Of a stretch of 64,000 nucleotides of DNA, positions 24,252 through 33,529 are shown piece after piece. The first letter of the stretch is position 1. Each line of letters starts with the position of its first letter. Source of the stretch: Salibacterium halotolerans. GTDB lineage: Bacteria > Bacillota > Bacilli > Bacillales > Marinococcaceae. Both the position numbers and the translations under genes were made by a program. The notes beneath the pieces were generated by a model that did not search any database, was not told the origin of the DNA, and was given only the letters and a program-made list of their open reading frames with translations. The stretch is from NCBI RefSeq assembly GCF_900115625.1, contig NZ_FOXD01000007.1, positions 62,001 through 126,000 on the forward strand. Direction: 5' to 3'.

Positions 24252-25670
24252 TCAGGAACGGTTTTTCTGGCGTGGATTGCGCTTGGAGCGGTCCATTCGT
24301 TTTTTGCCGCCTGGTTTGCCGCCCGGCTTGCCGCCTTTTTTCTGTTTCGGGCGCAGCGGTGCTTCTTCGGTCAGTTTTACCTGTGCCTGGTTCGGCTCAC
24401 TTGTGTTCATGCCGATGGCCGCAGCTGCTAGAGTGACCGCGTCAAATTCTTCGAGCAGGGTCCGGGCGGTTTGTTCGAGTTCATCCGGAACGTCTTCTGA
24501 CGCCGCCTCCTTCAGCCTGTTGACCGCCTGCTGATAACGGCCGTATCTGGCTTCTTCGAGCGTCGGAATATCCTGTTTCTTCATTTTCTTATCGATCGTT
24601 TTTTCGATGAAACGAAGGTGTCCGATTTCTTTCGGGGTGGAAAAGCTGACGGCGGAACCTTCTTTGCCGGCTCTTCCCGTTCTGCCGATCCGGTGGACGT
24701 AGCTCTCCGGATCCTGCGGAAGGTCAAAGTTGTACACGTGCGTCACATTTTGCACGTCCAGTCCACGCGCTGCTACATCGGTTGCGACCAGAATATCAAT
24801 CGAACCGTTTTTGAACTGACGCAGCACTTTATCGCGCTGCTGCTGCTTCAGGTCCCCGTGGATGCCGGCAGCGGCGTATCCCCGCTGGTTCAGCGCTTCC
24901 GACAACTCATCGACCCGGCGCTTCGTGCGTCCGAAGATGATCGCAAGGTCGGGAGGGGTGATATCAAGCAGGTGACAGAGCGTGTCGAACTTCTGCTTTT
25001 CCGGCACTTCCATGTAATACTGATCAATGTTTGATACCGTCATTCCTTTGCTTTTCACTTTTACTTCTTCCGGGTCTTTCATGAACTTCTGCATCACGTG
25101 CTGCAGCCGTTTCGGCATTGTAGCAGAGAAAAGCAGCGTCTGGCGCTCTTTGGAGACAGAACCGAGAATCGTTTCGATATCTTCGATGAATCCCATGCTC
25201 AGCATTTCGTCTGCTTCATCGAGAACGATCATATCCATGTATTCCGGCCGGATCGTTTTCCGCCTCATGTGGTCCATAAACCGTCCCGGTGTGGCGACGA
25301 TGATCTGCGGACGCCGCTTCAACGCTTTAATCTGACGGGAAATATCCTGGCCGCCGTACACCGCCTGCGCTTTTACACCGATGTACTGTCCAAGCCGGTT
25401 TAGTTCTTCAGACACCTGTACCGCAAGTTCTCTGGTCGGTGTCAGAACGAGACCCTGCGGAGAATGCTCATCGTTCGTTACTTTTTCGATTAACGGGATG
25501 CCAAACGCCGCTGTTTTACCCGTTCCTGTCTGTGCCTGGCCGGAAATGTCTTTTCCCGATTTCGCTTTTGGAATGACTTCCGCCTGAATTTGCGTGGATT
25601 CTTCAAATCCCATCGCATGAACAGCCTGCAGAATGCGGCTGTCCAGCTGTAGTTCTGAAAATAATGTCAA
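24252..25670 (-). CDS. DEAD-box ATP-dependent RNA helicase (CshA-like)
   Basis: 472 aa from a TTG start (AAAGGAG upstream; the nearby ATG reads straight into a stop). Q-motif FEESTQIQAEVIP, motif I AQTGTGKTAA, Ia TPTRELA, Ib TPGRFMDH, II VLDEADEM, III SATMP, IV-VI ending in HRIGRTGRAG. The C-terminal tail is Gly/Lys/Arg-rich (KQKKGGKPGG...), as in CshA. Such helicases unwind RNA in cold adaptation, ribosome assembly and mRNA decay. The end of the gene overlaps a terminator-like AAAACCGTTC hairpin. Confidence 0.92.
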   Translation of the reverse strand: MTLFSELQLDSRILQAVHAMGFEESTQIQAEVIPKAKSGKDISGQAQTGTGKTAAFGIPLIEKVTNDEHSPQGLVLTPTRELAVQVSEELNRLGQYIGVKAQAVYGGQDISRQIKALKRRPQIIVATPGRFMDHMRRKTIRPEYMDMIVLDEADEMLSMGFIEDIETILGSVSKERQTLLFSATMPKRLQHVMQKFMKDPEEVKVKSKGMTVSNIDQYYMEVPEKQKFDTLCHLLDITPPDLAIIFGRTKRRVDELSEALNQRGYAAAGIHGDLKQQQRDKVLRQFKNGSIDILVATDVAARGLDVQNVTHVYNFDLPQDPESYVHRIGRTGRAGKEGSAVSFSTPKEIGHLRFIEKTIDKKMKKQDIPTLEEARYGRYQQAVNRLKEAASEDVPDELEQTARTLLEEFDAVTLAAAAIGMNTSEPNQAQVKLTEEAPLRPKQKKGGKPGGKPGGKKRMDRSKRNPRQKNRS

Positions 25671-25947
25671 TCTTTCATTTCTCCTTTATTTAACGATACA
25701 GCTCTATTTTCAGCAGAAAGCGTGAAAATGATGACATGTATAGAAAAAATATTTCATGAGTATTCCTGTCATGACCTAAAAAAACTGCATCCCGCTTCGT
25801 TCTAAGGGATACAGACTCCTCATCACATACGCTGACTTTGTGCAAAAACATCACTGTGTTTTATTATTATATAATCATACCACACATTACTTTTTCCTGC
25901 TACATGTATGTTAAAAAAACTGTAACAGGATTTTAATCTATACAATG

Positions 25948-25976
25948 TTGAATTGTTAAAAAATTGATTCTATACT
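25948..25976 (+). promoter_or_regulatory. Candidate SigA promoter
   Basis: TTGAAT and TATACT are 17 bp apart, about 75 bp before the small gene at 26050. The rest of the 25671-26049 gap holds a short ATCCC/GGGAT hairpin near 25790-25812 and nothing else I recognise. Confidence 0.6.
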
Positions 25977-26049
25977 GAAAATAGATTCATAAAGAACATG
26001 AATCTGTGGCAGTGGTGCATGAAAACGCCATACGTAAAGGAGGCCTGTC

Positions 26050-26271
26050 ATGCCTGATAAAAAGTACGCCTATCTTTATGATGGAAGAGAACGCCGCATA
26101 ACTGTCGGCACATCCGAAACCATCGAAGGTCTGAAGGCTGAAAATGTCAACATTTATTATGCAGGAACCGAAGAAGAACTGGCAGCAGATGTTCACCCGT
26201 ACTACAAACGGGAATACATCGTTACGATGGCGAACCGGCTGCACGATTTTGAAGACAAGTTATTTTTATAG
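26050..26271 (+). CDS. Small hypothetical protein
   Basis: 73 aa with a strong AAAGGAGG before the ATG. It is soluble and acidic, with a Tyr-rich start (KKYAYLYDGRERR). No motif is recognised. Its own promoter and terminator make it a convincing gene of unknown function. Confidence 0.75.
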   Translation: MPDKKYAYLYDGRERRITVGTSETIEGLKAENVNIYYAGTEEELAADVHPYYKREYIVTMANRLHDFEDKLFL

Positions 26272-26278
26272 AAACACG

Positions 26279-26314
26279 GCCTGTTTCCCCAGCTGGAAGC
26301 AGGCTCTTTTTTTC
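26279..26314 (+). terminator. Terminator of the small gene
   Basis: GCCTGTTTCC and GGAAGCAGGC form a stem, followed by CTTTTTTT. Confidence 0.88.
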
Positions 26315-26469
26315 TGCTTCTCTTTTAAAACGTTATCTCCTTTCCTGAATAATCGGAGTGACGTTGTAAGCGGAACAGTCATCAGATGACCATATCTTTT
26401 CATTGTAATCGGTATCATTTTTGTTTACAATAGAATCGTAGATTGACTTGATAAGAGGGTGAGATAAAA

Positions 26470-27969
26470 ATGGGCAGGAACAACAAACAGACGACAGAGG
26501 TTATACTTATCGGCGCCGGCGTTGTCAGTGCGACGCTCGGAACACTTCTGAATAAGTTACAGCCGGACTGGCACATCACCTTGTTTGAAAAGCTGGACGC
26601 AGCCGGCATGGAAAGTTCGAACGAATGGAACAACGCAGGAACCGGGCATGCGGCGCTTTGTGAATTAAACTATACCGTTGAAAAACAGGATGGCTCCATC
26701 GATATAAGGAAGGCTGTCAAAATCAATGAACAATTCCAGGTTTCCAGGCAGCTTTGGTCTCACCTGGTGGAGACAGGTGACATCCTGGACCCCCGCGAAT
26801 TTATCCGGCCGCTGCCTCATATGAGTTTTGTATACGGGGAAAAGAACACGGCCTTTTTGAAAAAACGGTTTGACGCTTTGTCCCATCATCCCCAGTTTCA
26901 GGGCATGGAATTTTCCAATGACCCGGAACGCTTAGCTGAGTGGATGCCTTTAATGATGCAGGACCGCACCTCGAGCGAACCTGCAGCGGCAACCAAAGCC
27001 GACCACGGAACGGATGTGAATTTCGGGGAATTAACCCGTCAGATGCTGAAAAGTCTGGGACAGCAGGATAATGTAGATATTCGGTACAATCATACCGTAG
27101 ATGATATTACCCAGCTGCAGGACGGGGCCTGGGAAGTGAAAGTGCAGAATAAGGAGCATCAAACGCTGGAAGAGCATCATGCCGATTTCGTGTTTATCGG
27201 CGCCGGCGGTGGTGCGCTGCCGCTGCTTCAGAAAACAGGAATCCCTGAGAGCCGGCACATTGGCGGCTTCCCCATCAGCGGTGAATTTCTCGTCTGTCAT
27301 AACCCCGACATTGTTGAGCAGCACGATGCTAAAGTGTATGGCAAAGAACCGGAAGGCACACCGCCTATGACAGTCCCCCACCTGGACAGACGTCATATTG
27401 AAGGGAAAGACACTTTGCTGTACGGCCCTTTCGCAGGGTTCACGCCGAAATTTTTGAAGAGCGGCTCCTACATGGATCTCTTGTATTCCGTTAAACCAAA
27501 TAACACGTTCACGATGCTTGCCGCGGGCACGAAGAATACGTCGTTGATCAAGTACCTGGCCAAGCAGCTGAGCATGTCCAAGGAACAGCGGATGGATGAA
27601 CTGCGCAACTTTGTTCCCAGTGCCAAAAGCGAAGACTGGGATATGCTGGTTGCAGGGCAGCGCGTCCAATTGATTGAAGATACGAAAGATGGCGGCAGAG
27701 GAGCGCTGCAGTTCGGCACGAAATTGATTCATTCCGATGATCAGTCGTTAGCCGCGCTTCTCGGTGAATCCCCGGGCGCTTCGGTTTCCGCCTCCATTAT
27801 GCTCGAGGTTCTTGAAAAATGTTTTCCGGACTATCTCAATGCGTGGAAGCCCGGCATTAAACAAATGATCCCGTCTTACGGCGAGTCCCTCGAGGACAAC
27901 CCCGAACTGCTTGAACACATTCACGCGTCCAGTTCACGCATTCTCGGTCTGAATGGTTCCAAAACGTGA
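26470..27969 (+). CDS. mqo: Malate:quinone oxidoreductase
   Basis: 499 aa, normal for Mqo. The N-terminal FAD fold has [38 protein letters not shown] and the C-terminal [19 protein letters not shown] are specific to this family. It oxidises malate to oxaloacetate at the membrane and passes electrons to menaquinone, bypassing NAD-malate dehydrogenase in the TCA cycle. GAGGGTGAG precedes the ATG. It is convergent with topB across a repeat-rich gap. Confidence 0.95.
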   Translation: MGRNNKQTTEVILIGAGVVSATLGTLLNKLQPDWHITLFEKLDAAGMESSNEWNNAGTGHAALCELNYTVEKQDGSIDIRKAVKINEQFQVSRQLWSHLVETGDILDPREFIRPLPHMSFVYGEKNTAFLKKRFDALSHHPQFQGMEFSNDPERLAEWMPLMMQDRTSSEPAAATKADHGTDVNFGELTRQMLKSLGQQDNVDIRYNHTVDDITQLQDGAWEVKVQNKEHQTLEEHHADFVFIGAGGGALPLLQKTGIPESRHIGGFPISGEFLVCHNPDIVEQHDAKVYGKEPEGTPPMTVPHLDRRHIEGKDTLLYGPFAGFTPKFLKSGSYMDLLYSVKPNNTFTMLAAGTKNTSLIKYLAKQLSMSKEQRMDELRNFVPSAKSEDWDMLVAGQRVQLIEDTKDGGRGALQFGTKLIHSDDQSLAALLGESPGASVSASIMLEVLEKCFPDYLNAWKPGIKQMIPSYGESLEDNPELLEHIHASSSRILGLNGSKT

Positions 27970-28024
27970 TAAAGAGGCAGCGATTAAATAAAGAAGAGAG
28001 TGGAACAAAACCTTTATAGGATAT

Positions 28025-28065
28025 AAAAATGCCGAACGATTTTAAAAAATCGTTCGGCATTTTTC
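28025..28065. terminator. Terminator-like palindrome after mqo
   Basis: AAAATGCCGAACGATTTT and its complement form a perfect long hairpin with T runs; it can terminate mqo transcription. Confidence 0.85.
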
Positions 28066-28105
28066 GTTCCTGAGATAAACCGCTGCGCCAAAATACTTCG
28101 CTTTT

Positions 28106-28215
28106 ACTCCAGAGCACAAGGGTGACATCGATTCGCTGAGGCTCATCGTGTCTTCTTTGCACTCCGGAGTACAAGGGCGACATCGATTCGCCGGAGCTCA
28201 TCGTGTCTTCTTTGC
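28106..28215. repeat. 55-bp tandem direct repeat (two units)
   Basis: Two adjacent 55-bp units share almost all positions, starting ACTCCRGAG and ending TCATCGTGTCTTCTTTGC. Related single copies occur in the element at 62.9-63.5 kb (starting near 63022 and 63418). Confidence 0.9.
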
Positions 28216-28518
28216 CGCGGGCACGGCTCAAAAGAAGGAAGATCGGCTAAGACCGGCACGTCCTGGTGGGCGCCGACCTGACCCGCATCCTGCGGGCCCT
28301 CGGAAGAAAAACGCTTCCTGCGGGGTCCCCGTGACTCGTGCTGTTCTAAGCTGGAGTCGAAGTATTTTGGCTCCGCTACTATGTGGCTCTTAAACAGCTA
28401 CTCGAGACATTCGTGTTTTCTTCCGCATATTTATCTTTTGTCCCAGACTCTTCTTTTTTATGCGAAACCCCATTCCGGCAGTTTGTACCGCGGTTGTTAC
28501 AGGGCGGAGCAGCTCCAT

Positions 28519-28709
28519 GGACACTAAGTCGCCGCGCGGCATGCCCAGTGTCCACGGAAGTTGCCTTGGTGGACACTAAGACTACCCCGGCCGGCAGCTG
28601 GTGTCCATTGATTTTTGCCGGTGGACACTGCGTCTCGAAGTCAGCGGTTTAGTGTCCTCGCAACAGTCCTCCGCGGATACTACTGCTGTATTTTCCGACG
28701 GTAGTGTCC
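28519..28709. repeat. 52-bp-period inverted-box array (copy 1, four units)
   Basis: GGACACT (once GGATACT) occurs at 28519, 28571, 28623 and 28675, exactly 52 bp apart. The complementary AGTGTCC (once GGTGTCC) is at 28547, 28600, 28651 and 28703. Each unit is an inverted repeat with a 21-22-nt spacer of unrelated sequence. Similar arrays lie at 40761-40899 and 63164-63353. No gene is visible in the 27970-28816 gap. Confidence 0.92.
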
Positions 28710-28756
28710 ATATCCGTTCAACAAAAAGGCATTCGAACGCACCTCGTACTACATCA

Positions 28757-28800
28757 AACGCTCCCGTTTGTCACAAAAGACAACCGGGAGCGTTTTTTCT
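28757..28800. terminator. Terminator of topB
   Basis: ACGCTCCCG and CGGGAGCGT pair around a GTC/GAC inner stem, flanked by A and T runs. Confidence 0.85.
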
Positions 28801-28816
28801 CTCAGAATACATGATA

Positions 28817-30991
28817 TTACTCTTTGTTTTTCCATTTCTGCAGGGCTTCGGCGAGGGCCGGGTTGGAGATGTTGTCGTCTTCCTGGTTGTTCAGGTATTT
28901 CTTCACGTCCTGCTTGGATGCTTTATCCTGCTTTTCTTTATTACGCCGTTCCACAAAAGATGATTCTTTCTCTTTATACCCGCAGCGGCAGACGAAAATC
29001 TTTCCGTCCCCTTCCCCGCGCAGCTCCATTTTCTTCTTGCAGTTCGGACAGCGGGCGTTGGTCGTTTTGGCGATATTCCTTTTGTAACCGCACGACCGGT
29101 CCTGACATACTTTCATTTTGCCGTTTTTGTTTTTTACTTCGAGCATCAGCTTACCGCACTCGGGGCACGGCGTTCCGGTGACATTGTCGTGCTTGAACGA
29201 CTGTGAGCTCTTTTTAATGCCGTCTACGATTTCGCCGGTATAGGATTTCATCTGGTCGATGAATTCCTTTTTATTCAGGTTATCTTTTTCAATGTCATGA
29301 AGCTGTTTCTCCCACTCGGCTGTGAGTGTGGCTGATTTCAGTTCTTCCGGAACGAGATCGAGGAGCTGCTTTCCTTTGGAAGTCACGTGGAACGCGTTTC
29401 CTCTTTTTTCAAGCAGAAAAGAGTTCTGCAGCTTGTCGATAATGTCAGCCCGTGTCGCGACGGTTCCGATGCCGCCTGACTGCTTAATCGTCTGGACGAG
29501 CTCTTTGTCTTCGCCCTGCATGAATTTGGCCGGATTCTCCATTGCCGACAGCAGCGCCGATTCCGTCAGCGCCGACGGAGGCTTGGTCTCCCCTTTGTCG
29601 AGTCCGCTTTTCACAAGGTTCAGCGTATCCTGTTCCTTGACTCCGGATGGAATGCTGTTCTTTCCTTCGTTTTCTTCTGAATCATACACCGCTTTCCAAC
29701 CCGTTTCGAGCACCTTTTCTCCTTTTGCGGCAAACGGCTCTCCGCCGATCTCTGCCTGCAGATCCGTCATTTCTTTTTTCTGCGGCGGAAAAAAGGCGGC
29801 GAGAAAACGAGTGACGACCATCTCATACAATTTCTTTTCTTTATCGGACATGTTTTGATAAACCGGAGCTTCTTCCGTTGGAATAATGGCATGGTGGTCA
29901 GAGACTTTGTTGTCATTGAACATCCGGCCGGCCATCTTCCATCCGTTTTTGTTGATGGTCAGCACGTGCCGCGAAAACGGGCGGACATCGACGGCTTTCA
30001 GTCTTTCTTTCATCGTGCCTTTTAAGTCGGAAGAAAGATAGTTCGAATCGGTCCGAGGATAGGTGAGCACTTTGTGCGTTTCGTACAGCCGCTGCAGGAC
30101 ACTGAGCGTCTCTTTGGCGGAGTACCCGAAGCGCTGGCTGCATTCGCGCTGCAGTTCGGTTAAGTCGTACAGCAGCGGAGCATCATTCTTCTTCTCTTTT
30201 CGCTCCACCGACGTGACAACAGCCGGCTTGTTTTTCACTTTTTGATCAAGCTGTTCCGCTTTTTCTTTGGAAAACAAACGGGTGTCGCCGGATTTCGGAT
30301 GTTTCCACCAGAACACGGGTCCTCGTTCCGTTTTCCCGTAAAGCTGATAAAACGTGTCCGGCTTGAACTCTTTTATTTCCTGCTCGCGGGAAGCAACCAT
30401 CGCAAGCGTCGGTGTCTGGACCCTCCCGCATGAAAGCGACGCGTTGAATTTTGTTGTCAGCGCGCGGGTCGCGTTCATACCGACGTACCAGTCCGCTTCC
30501 GCTCTTGCCTGAGCCGCCGCGTACAGGGAATTGAATTTCCGTCCGTCATGCAGCTTCTGAAATCCTTGTTTAATCGCCTGATCCGTTACCGACGAAATCC
30601 AGAGACGCTTGATTTTCTTTTTGGCATTCGCTTTATCAAGAATCCAGCGTGCCACAAGCTCCCCTTCGCGGCCGGCATCGGTCGCGATAATGACCTCGCT
30701 CACGTCATCACGGGACAGCTGCTTTTTCACGGTATTGAACTGCTTCCCGGATTTATTGATGACGGACAGTTTCAACTTTTCCGGCAGCATCGGCAGATCC
30801 TCCAGCCGCCACGTTTTGTAGTTGGCGTCGTACGTATCGGGTTCCGCCAGTGTAACCAGATGGCCGAACGCCCACGTTACAATGTAGCGCGACCCTTCGA
30901 TGACGCCGTTTTTCTCGTTTCTGCACCCCAGCACTCTGGCTATATCTTTTCCTACAGACGGTTTTTCTGCAAGAATGACTGATTTACTCAT
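28817..30991 (-). CDS. topB: DNA topoisomerase III
   Basis: 724 aa type IA topoisomerase, which cuts and rejoins one strand and decatenates replication intermediates. The Toprim domain is at the N-terminus (ILAEKPSVGKDIA, ATDAGREGE). The cleavage region has SSNYLSSDL-like LTYPRTDSNYLSSD with the active-site Tyr. RALTTKFNASLSCGRVQTPTLAM is present (motif core SCGRVQTPTLAM). The C-terminus has two zinc-ribbon-like motifs, CPECGKLM...CQDRSCGYK and CPNCKKKM...CRCGYK, and a charged tail. Length and tail match Bacillus TopB. Monocistronic. Confidence 0.94.
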   Translation of the reverse strand: MSKSVILAEKPSVGKDIARVLGCRNEKNGVIEGSRYIVTWAFGHLVTLAEPDTYDANYKTWRLEDLPMLPEKLKLSVINKSGKQFNTVKKQLSRDDVSEVIIATDAGREGELVARWILDKANAKKKIKRLWISSVTDQAIKQGFQKLHDGRKFNSLYAAAQARAEADWYVGMNATRALTTKFNASLSCGRVQTPTLAMVASREQEIKEFKPDTFYQLYGKTERGPVFWWKHPKSGDTRLFSKEKAEQLDQKVKNKPAVVTSVERKEKKNDAPLLYDLTELQRECSQRFGYSAKETLSVLQRLYETHKVLTYPRTDSNYLSSDLKGTMKERLKAVDVRPFSRHVLTINKNGWKMAGRMFNDNKVSDHHAIIPTEEAPVYQNMSDKEKKLYEMVVTRFLAAFFPPQKKEMTDLQAEIGGEPFAAKGEKVLETGWKAVYDSEENEGKNSIPSGVKEQDTLNLVKSGLDKGETKPPSALTESALLSAMENPAKFMQGEDKELVQTIKQSGGIGTVATRADIIDKLQNSFLLEKRGNAFHVTSKGKQLLDLVPEELKSATLTAEWEKQLHDIEKDNLNKKEFIDQMKSYTGEIVDGIKKSSQSFKHDNVTGTPCPECGKLMLEVKNKNGKMKVCQDRSCGYKRNIAKTTNARCPNCKKKMELRGEGDGKIFVCRCGYKEKESSFVERRNKEKQDKASKQDVKKYLNNQEDDNISNPALAEALQKWKNKE

Positions 30992-31150
30992 GACCGAAAA
31001 TCCTTCCCACTTTTCATAGTCTCCTTCATAATATCATACTATGTCTACTTTCTGCCTCAGTGGGAACGTGTTGCAGCATGTTTCATCTAATATAAAATTG
31101 TGAGCTGAAGACAACCTTATTCCTGAGTCAATCATACCTAGTTCCATTCT

Positions 31151-32590
31151 TCATTTTTTTAAGCAATCCATAAAATTATTAATGGGTTTATCTGCTAATT
31201 GTTCGGTGTTTGAAAACATATGGTATATACTATTCTGCTCTGCTTGTGAAAACTGTGTTCCTATATTGTCTCTGAATTTCCTGTGTAATAGAGGAAAGCC
31301 TTCTGTTCTTCTAAAGCGGTGGCCTACCGGGTATTTTCTCTCGACTTTTTCAGTGAAAGTACCGTCTTTAAAATAAATTTGAACAGCATTTGCAATCGCC
31401 CGCTTACCAGGTTCCAAATACTCCTTTGTATACTGTTCATTTTCCACCACTTCCATCTTATTTCGTAATTGATCAATGAGTGGGTTTGATGCTGTCTCAT
31501 CTTCATAGTGGGAAGCCGTAATTTCTCCATAGATCAACCCCACTGCAGTTATATATTGAAGACAATGATCACGATCAGCGGGATTTTGAAGTGGACCGGT
31601 TTTATTAATAATGCGCATGGCAGATTCATGCGTATGAATGACAATGCGATCGATATCTTCCATACTCCCCTGCACTTCTTCTGATAATTCAAGCGCACAC
31701 TCAGCAGCTGTCTGCGCGTGAAATTCAGCAGGAAACGAAATTTTAAATAGTATGTTTTTCATAACATAATTATCGAAAGGTCTTTGTAGATTTACTTTTT
31801 CTCCCCCAAGCACTACATCTTCAAATCCCCAATACGGGGCCGTTAATGCCGTGGAGTAGCCCATTTCCCCTTTCAATGCTAAAAACGCAAGCCAAACACC
31901 CCTACTCGTTGCATCACCTGCTGCCCATGACTTTCTTGAACCAGCATTTGGGTAATGACGATATGTCCGAAGACTGGAATTATCTATCCAGGCATTGGAA
32001 ACAGCATTTACTATTTCCTGTTTTGTACCTCCTAACATTGCTGTCGCCACAGCAGTCGTAGCTATTTTTACAAACAATGTGTGGTCCAGTCCCCGGCGGT
32101 TCAAACTATTATCCAATGCCAAAATTCCTTGAATTTCATGAGCCTTGATTGTTGCCGTAAGAACATCTTTTACTTTTAAAGGTGGTTCACCCTGCTTCAT
32201 ACTTTTCCTGCTGATATAGTCTGCAACAGACAAAATTCCTCCTAAATTGTCGGAGGGGTGTCCCCATTCCTGCGCCAGCCAGCAATCATTATAGTCCAGC
32301 CATCGAATCATTATTCCGGTGTTGAAAGCTGCCTGGACAGGATCTAATTCATAAGAAGTTCCCGGGACAACTGCCCCGTCCTGCACATACGTACCAGGCA
32401 CTACAGGTCCAAGCAGCTTCGTGCATTCCGGAAAATTTAAAGAGAGCATTGCACAACCTAAACTATCCATCAGTACGTATTGAGCCGTTTCCAGAACTTC
32501 TTCTTCCTCTACTTGATCTTTAAGGACATAATCTCCAATAGCTTCCAGCACTTCATCCGTTTGCTTTATACTGTCCTGAATGTTTGCCAT
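31151..32590 (-). CDS. prpD: MmgE/PrpD-family 2-methylcitrate dehydratase
   Basis: 479 aa. PrpD-family features are [34 protein letters not shown] (core LDYNDCW and HPSDN), [12 protein letters not shown], and [17 protein letters not shown]. The family dehydrates 2-methylcitrate to 2-methylaconitate. It is the last gene of an apparent operon with methylisocitrate lyase and two transporters. No methylcitrate synthase is in the cluster, so the substrate may be imported. The AT-rich composition matches its neighbours, not topB. There is a gap of 6 nt to the lyase gene. Confidence 0.9.
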   Translation of the reverse strand: MANIQDSIKQTDEVLEAIGDYVLKDQVEEEEVLETAQYVLMDSLGCAMLSLNFPECTKLLGPVVPGTYVQDGAVVPGTSYELDPVQAAFNTGIMIRWLDYNDCWLAQEWGHPSDNLGGILSVADYISRKSMKQGEPPLKVKDVLTATIKAHEIQGILALDNSLNRRGLDHTLFVKIATTAVATAMLGGTKQEIVNAVSNAWIDNSSLRTYRHYPNAGSRKSWAAGDATSRGVWLAFLALKGEMGYSTALTAPYWGFEDVVLGGEKVNLQRPFDNYVMKNILFKISFPAEFHAQTAAECALELSEEVQGSMEDIDRIVIHTHESAMRIINKTGPLQNPADRDHCLQYITAVGLIYGEITASHYEDETASNPLIDQLRNKMEVVENEQYTKEYLEPGKRAIANAVQIYFKDGTFTEKVERKYPVGHRFRRTEGFPLLHRKFRDNIGTQFSQAEQNSIYHMFSNTEQLADKPINNFMDCLKK

Positions 32591-32596
32591 AATCCA

Positions 32597-33514
32597 TTAT
32601 CTCCTTTCCCCTTGTTCTGGTAAAATGCTGGTAGAGATTTTATCATCCAGATTTTCATAGTCATTTAAATGGATTGATTCATAGAGTTCTTCCCGTGTCT
32701 GCATGTTTTCTAAAATATCTTTCTGAGTCCCTTTTTGGTAAATTTCTCTAAACGCTTCTTTATACGCTTTAGCAGCAACCCGAAGAGAAGTAACAGGATA
32801 GATCACCATTTGATATCCCATACTCTCAAATTCCTCCGCTGTGTAGTAAGGCGTTTTCCCAAATTCAGTCATGTTTGCCAGCAATGGTTTTGAAATGCAG
32901 CGGGTGAATGCTTCAAATTCTTCTTCTTTACTTACCGCTTCCGGAAAAATTGCGTCCGCACCAGCTTTTTCATAAATCTGAGCCCTTTTGAGAGCTTCAT
33001 CCATGCCTTCTACACTATGGGCATCCGTACGGGCGACCACAATAAGAGAAGGTTCAATTTCTTTAGCCATTTGAATTTTTTGAACCATATCCTCTGCAGA
33101 GATTAACTGTTTCCCATTGAGATGGCCGCATTTTTTGGGAAGACGTTGATCCTCTATCTGAATTGCTGCCACGTTTGCCTCTACCATCTCTTTAACCGTT
33201 CTGGCAACATTTAACGGCCCGCCAAAACCTGTGTCTACATCCACCAGCAATGGAAGATCTGCAGCTCTAGTGATTTCTTTTGCCCTTTCAGCAACTTCCG
33301 TAGACTGTAATATCCCGATATCCGGAAGCCCCTTACTTGCTGTAAACGCAGCCCCTGATAAATATAATGACTGAAAGCCCGCTTCCTTTGCTGCCACACC
33401 TGCCATACCATCATGAACCCCCATAAGTTTAAGTATGGATTTCTCTTCCATAAAAATTCTGAATTCTTCAGCCAGCTGTTTCTGTGATTTTTGATTTTGA
33501 GTCAACCAAGTCAA
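32597..33514 (-). CDS. prpB: Methylisocitrate lyase
   Basis: 305 aa, normal for PrpB/MmgF, which splits 2-methylisocitrate into pyruvate and succinate. It contains the isocitrate-lyase superfamily motifs VDVDTGFGG (metal-binding Asp) and the signature KKCGHLNGK with the catalytic Cys. QIEDQRLPKKCGH and VARTDA are also present. A TTG start is supported by AAGGGGG with a 10-nt spacer. It sits between the permease and the PrpD gene on one strand, so the two enzymes act in sequence on a methylated tricarboxylate. Confidence 0.93.
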   Translation of the reverse strand: MTWLTQNQKSQKQLAEEFRIFMEEKSILKLMGVHDGMAGVAAKEAGFQSLYLSGAAFTASKGLPDIGILQSTEVAERAKEITRAADLPLLVDVDTGFGGPLNVARTVKEMVEANVAAIQIEDQRLPKKCGHLNGKQLISAEDMVQKIQMAKEIEPSLIVVARTDAHSVEGMDEALKRAQIYEKAGADAIFPEAVSKEEEFEAFTRCISKPLLANMTEFGKTPYYTAEEFESMGYQMVIYPVTSLRVAAKAYKEAFREIYQKGTQKDILENMQTREELYESIHLNDYENLDDKISTSILPEQGERR

Positions 33515-33529
33515 TCGATATAAACCCCC

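Larger units (their letters stand above)
27990..28458. repeat. Composite intergenic element with imperfect terminal inverted repeats
   Basis: The ends AAGAAGAGAGTGGAACAAAA (from 27990) and TTTTGTCCCAGACTCTTCTT (to about 28457) are imperfect inverted repeats. Inside lie a terminator-like palindrome and a 55-bp direct repeat (28106-28160 and 28161-28215). A second inverted pair is present: GCCAAAATACTTCG near 28087 with CGAAGTATTTTGGC near 28359. No transposase is encoded. Parts recur near 63022 and 63418. Likely a non-autonomous or decayed mobile unit; that is inference. Confidence 0.6.

Noticed and set aside
28148-28652. Several open frames over the repeat-rich gap after mqo
   Set aside because: They arise from repeat sequence, lack start sites and resemble no protein; the same peptides recur where the DNA repeats recur.
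28519-28709. CRISPR array (regular 52-bp period)
   Set aside because: Only 7-mers are conserved, as inverted pairs; there is no 23-37-bp direct repeat, spacers are not of uniform type, and no cas gene is near.
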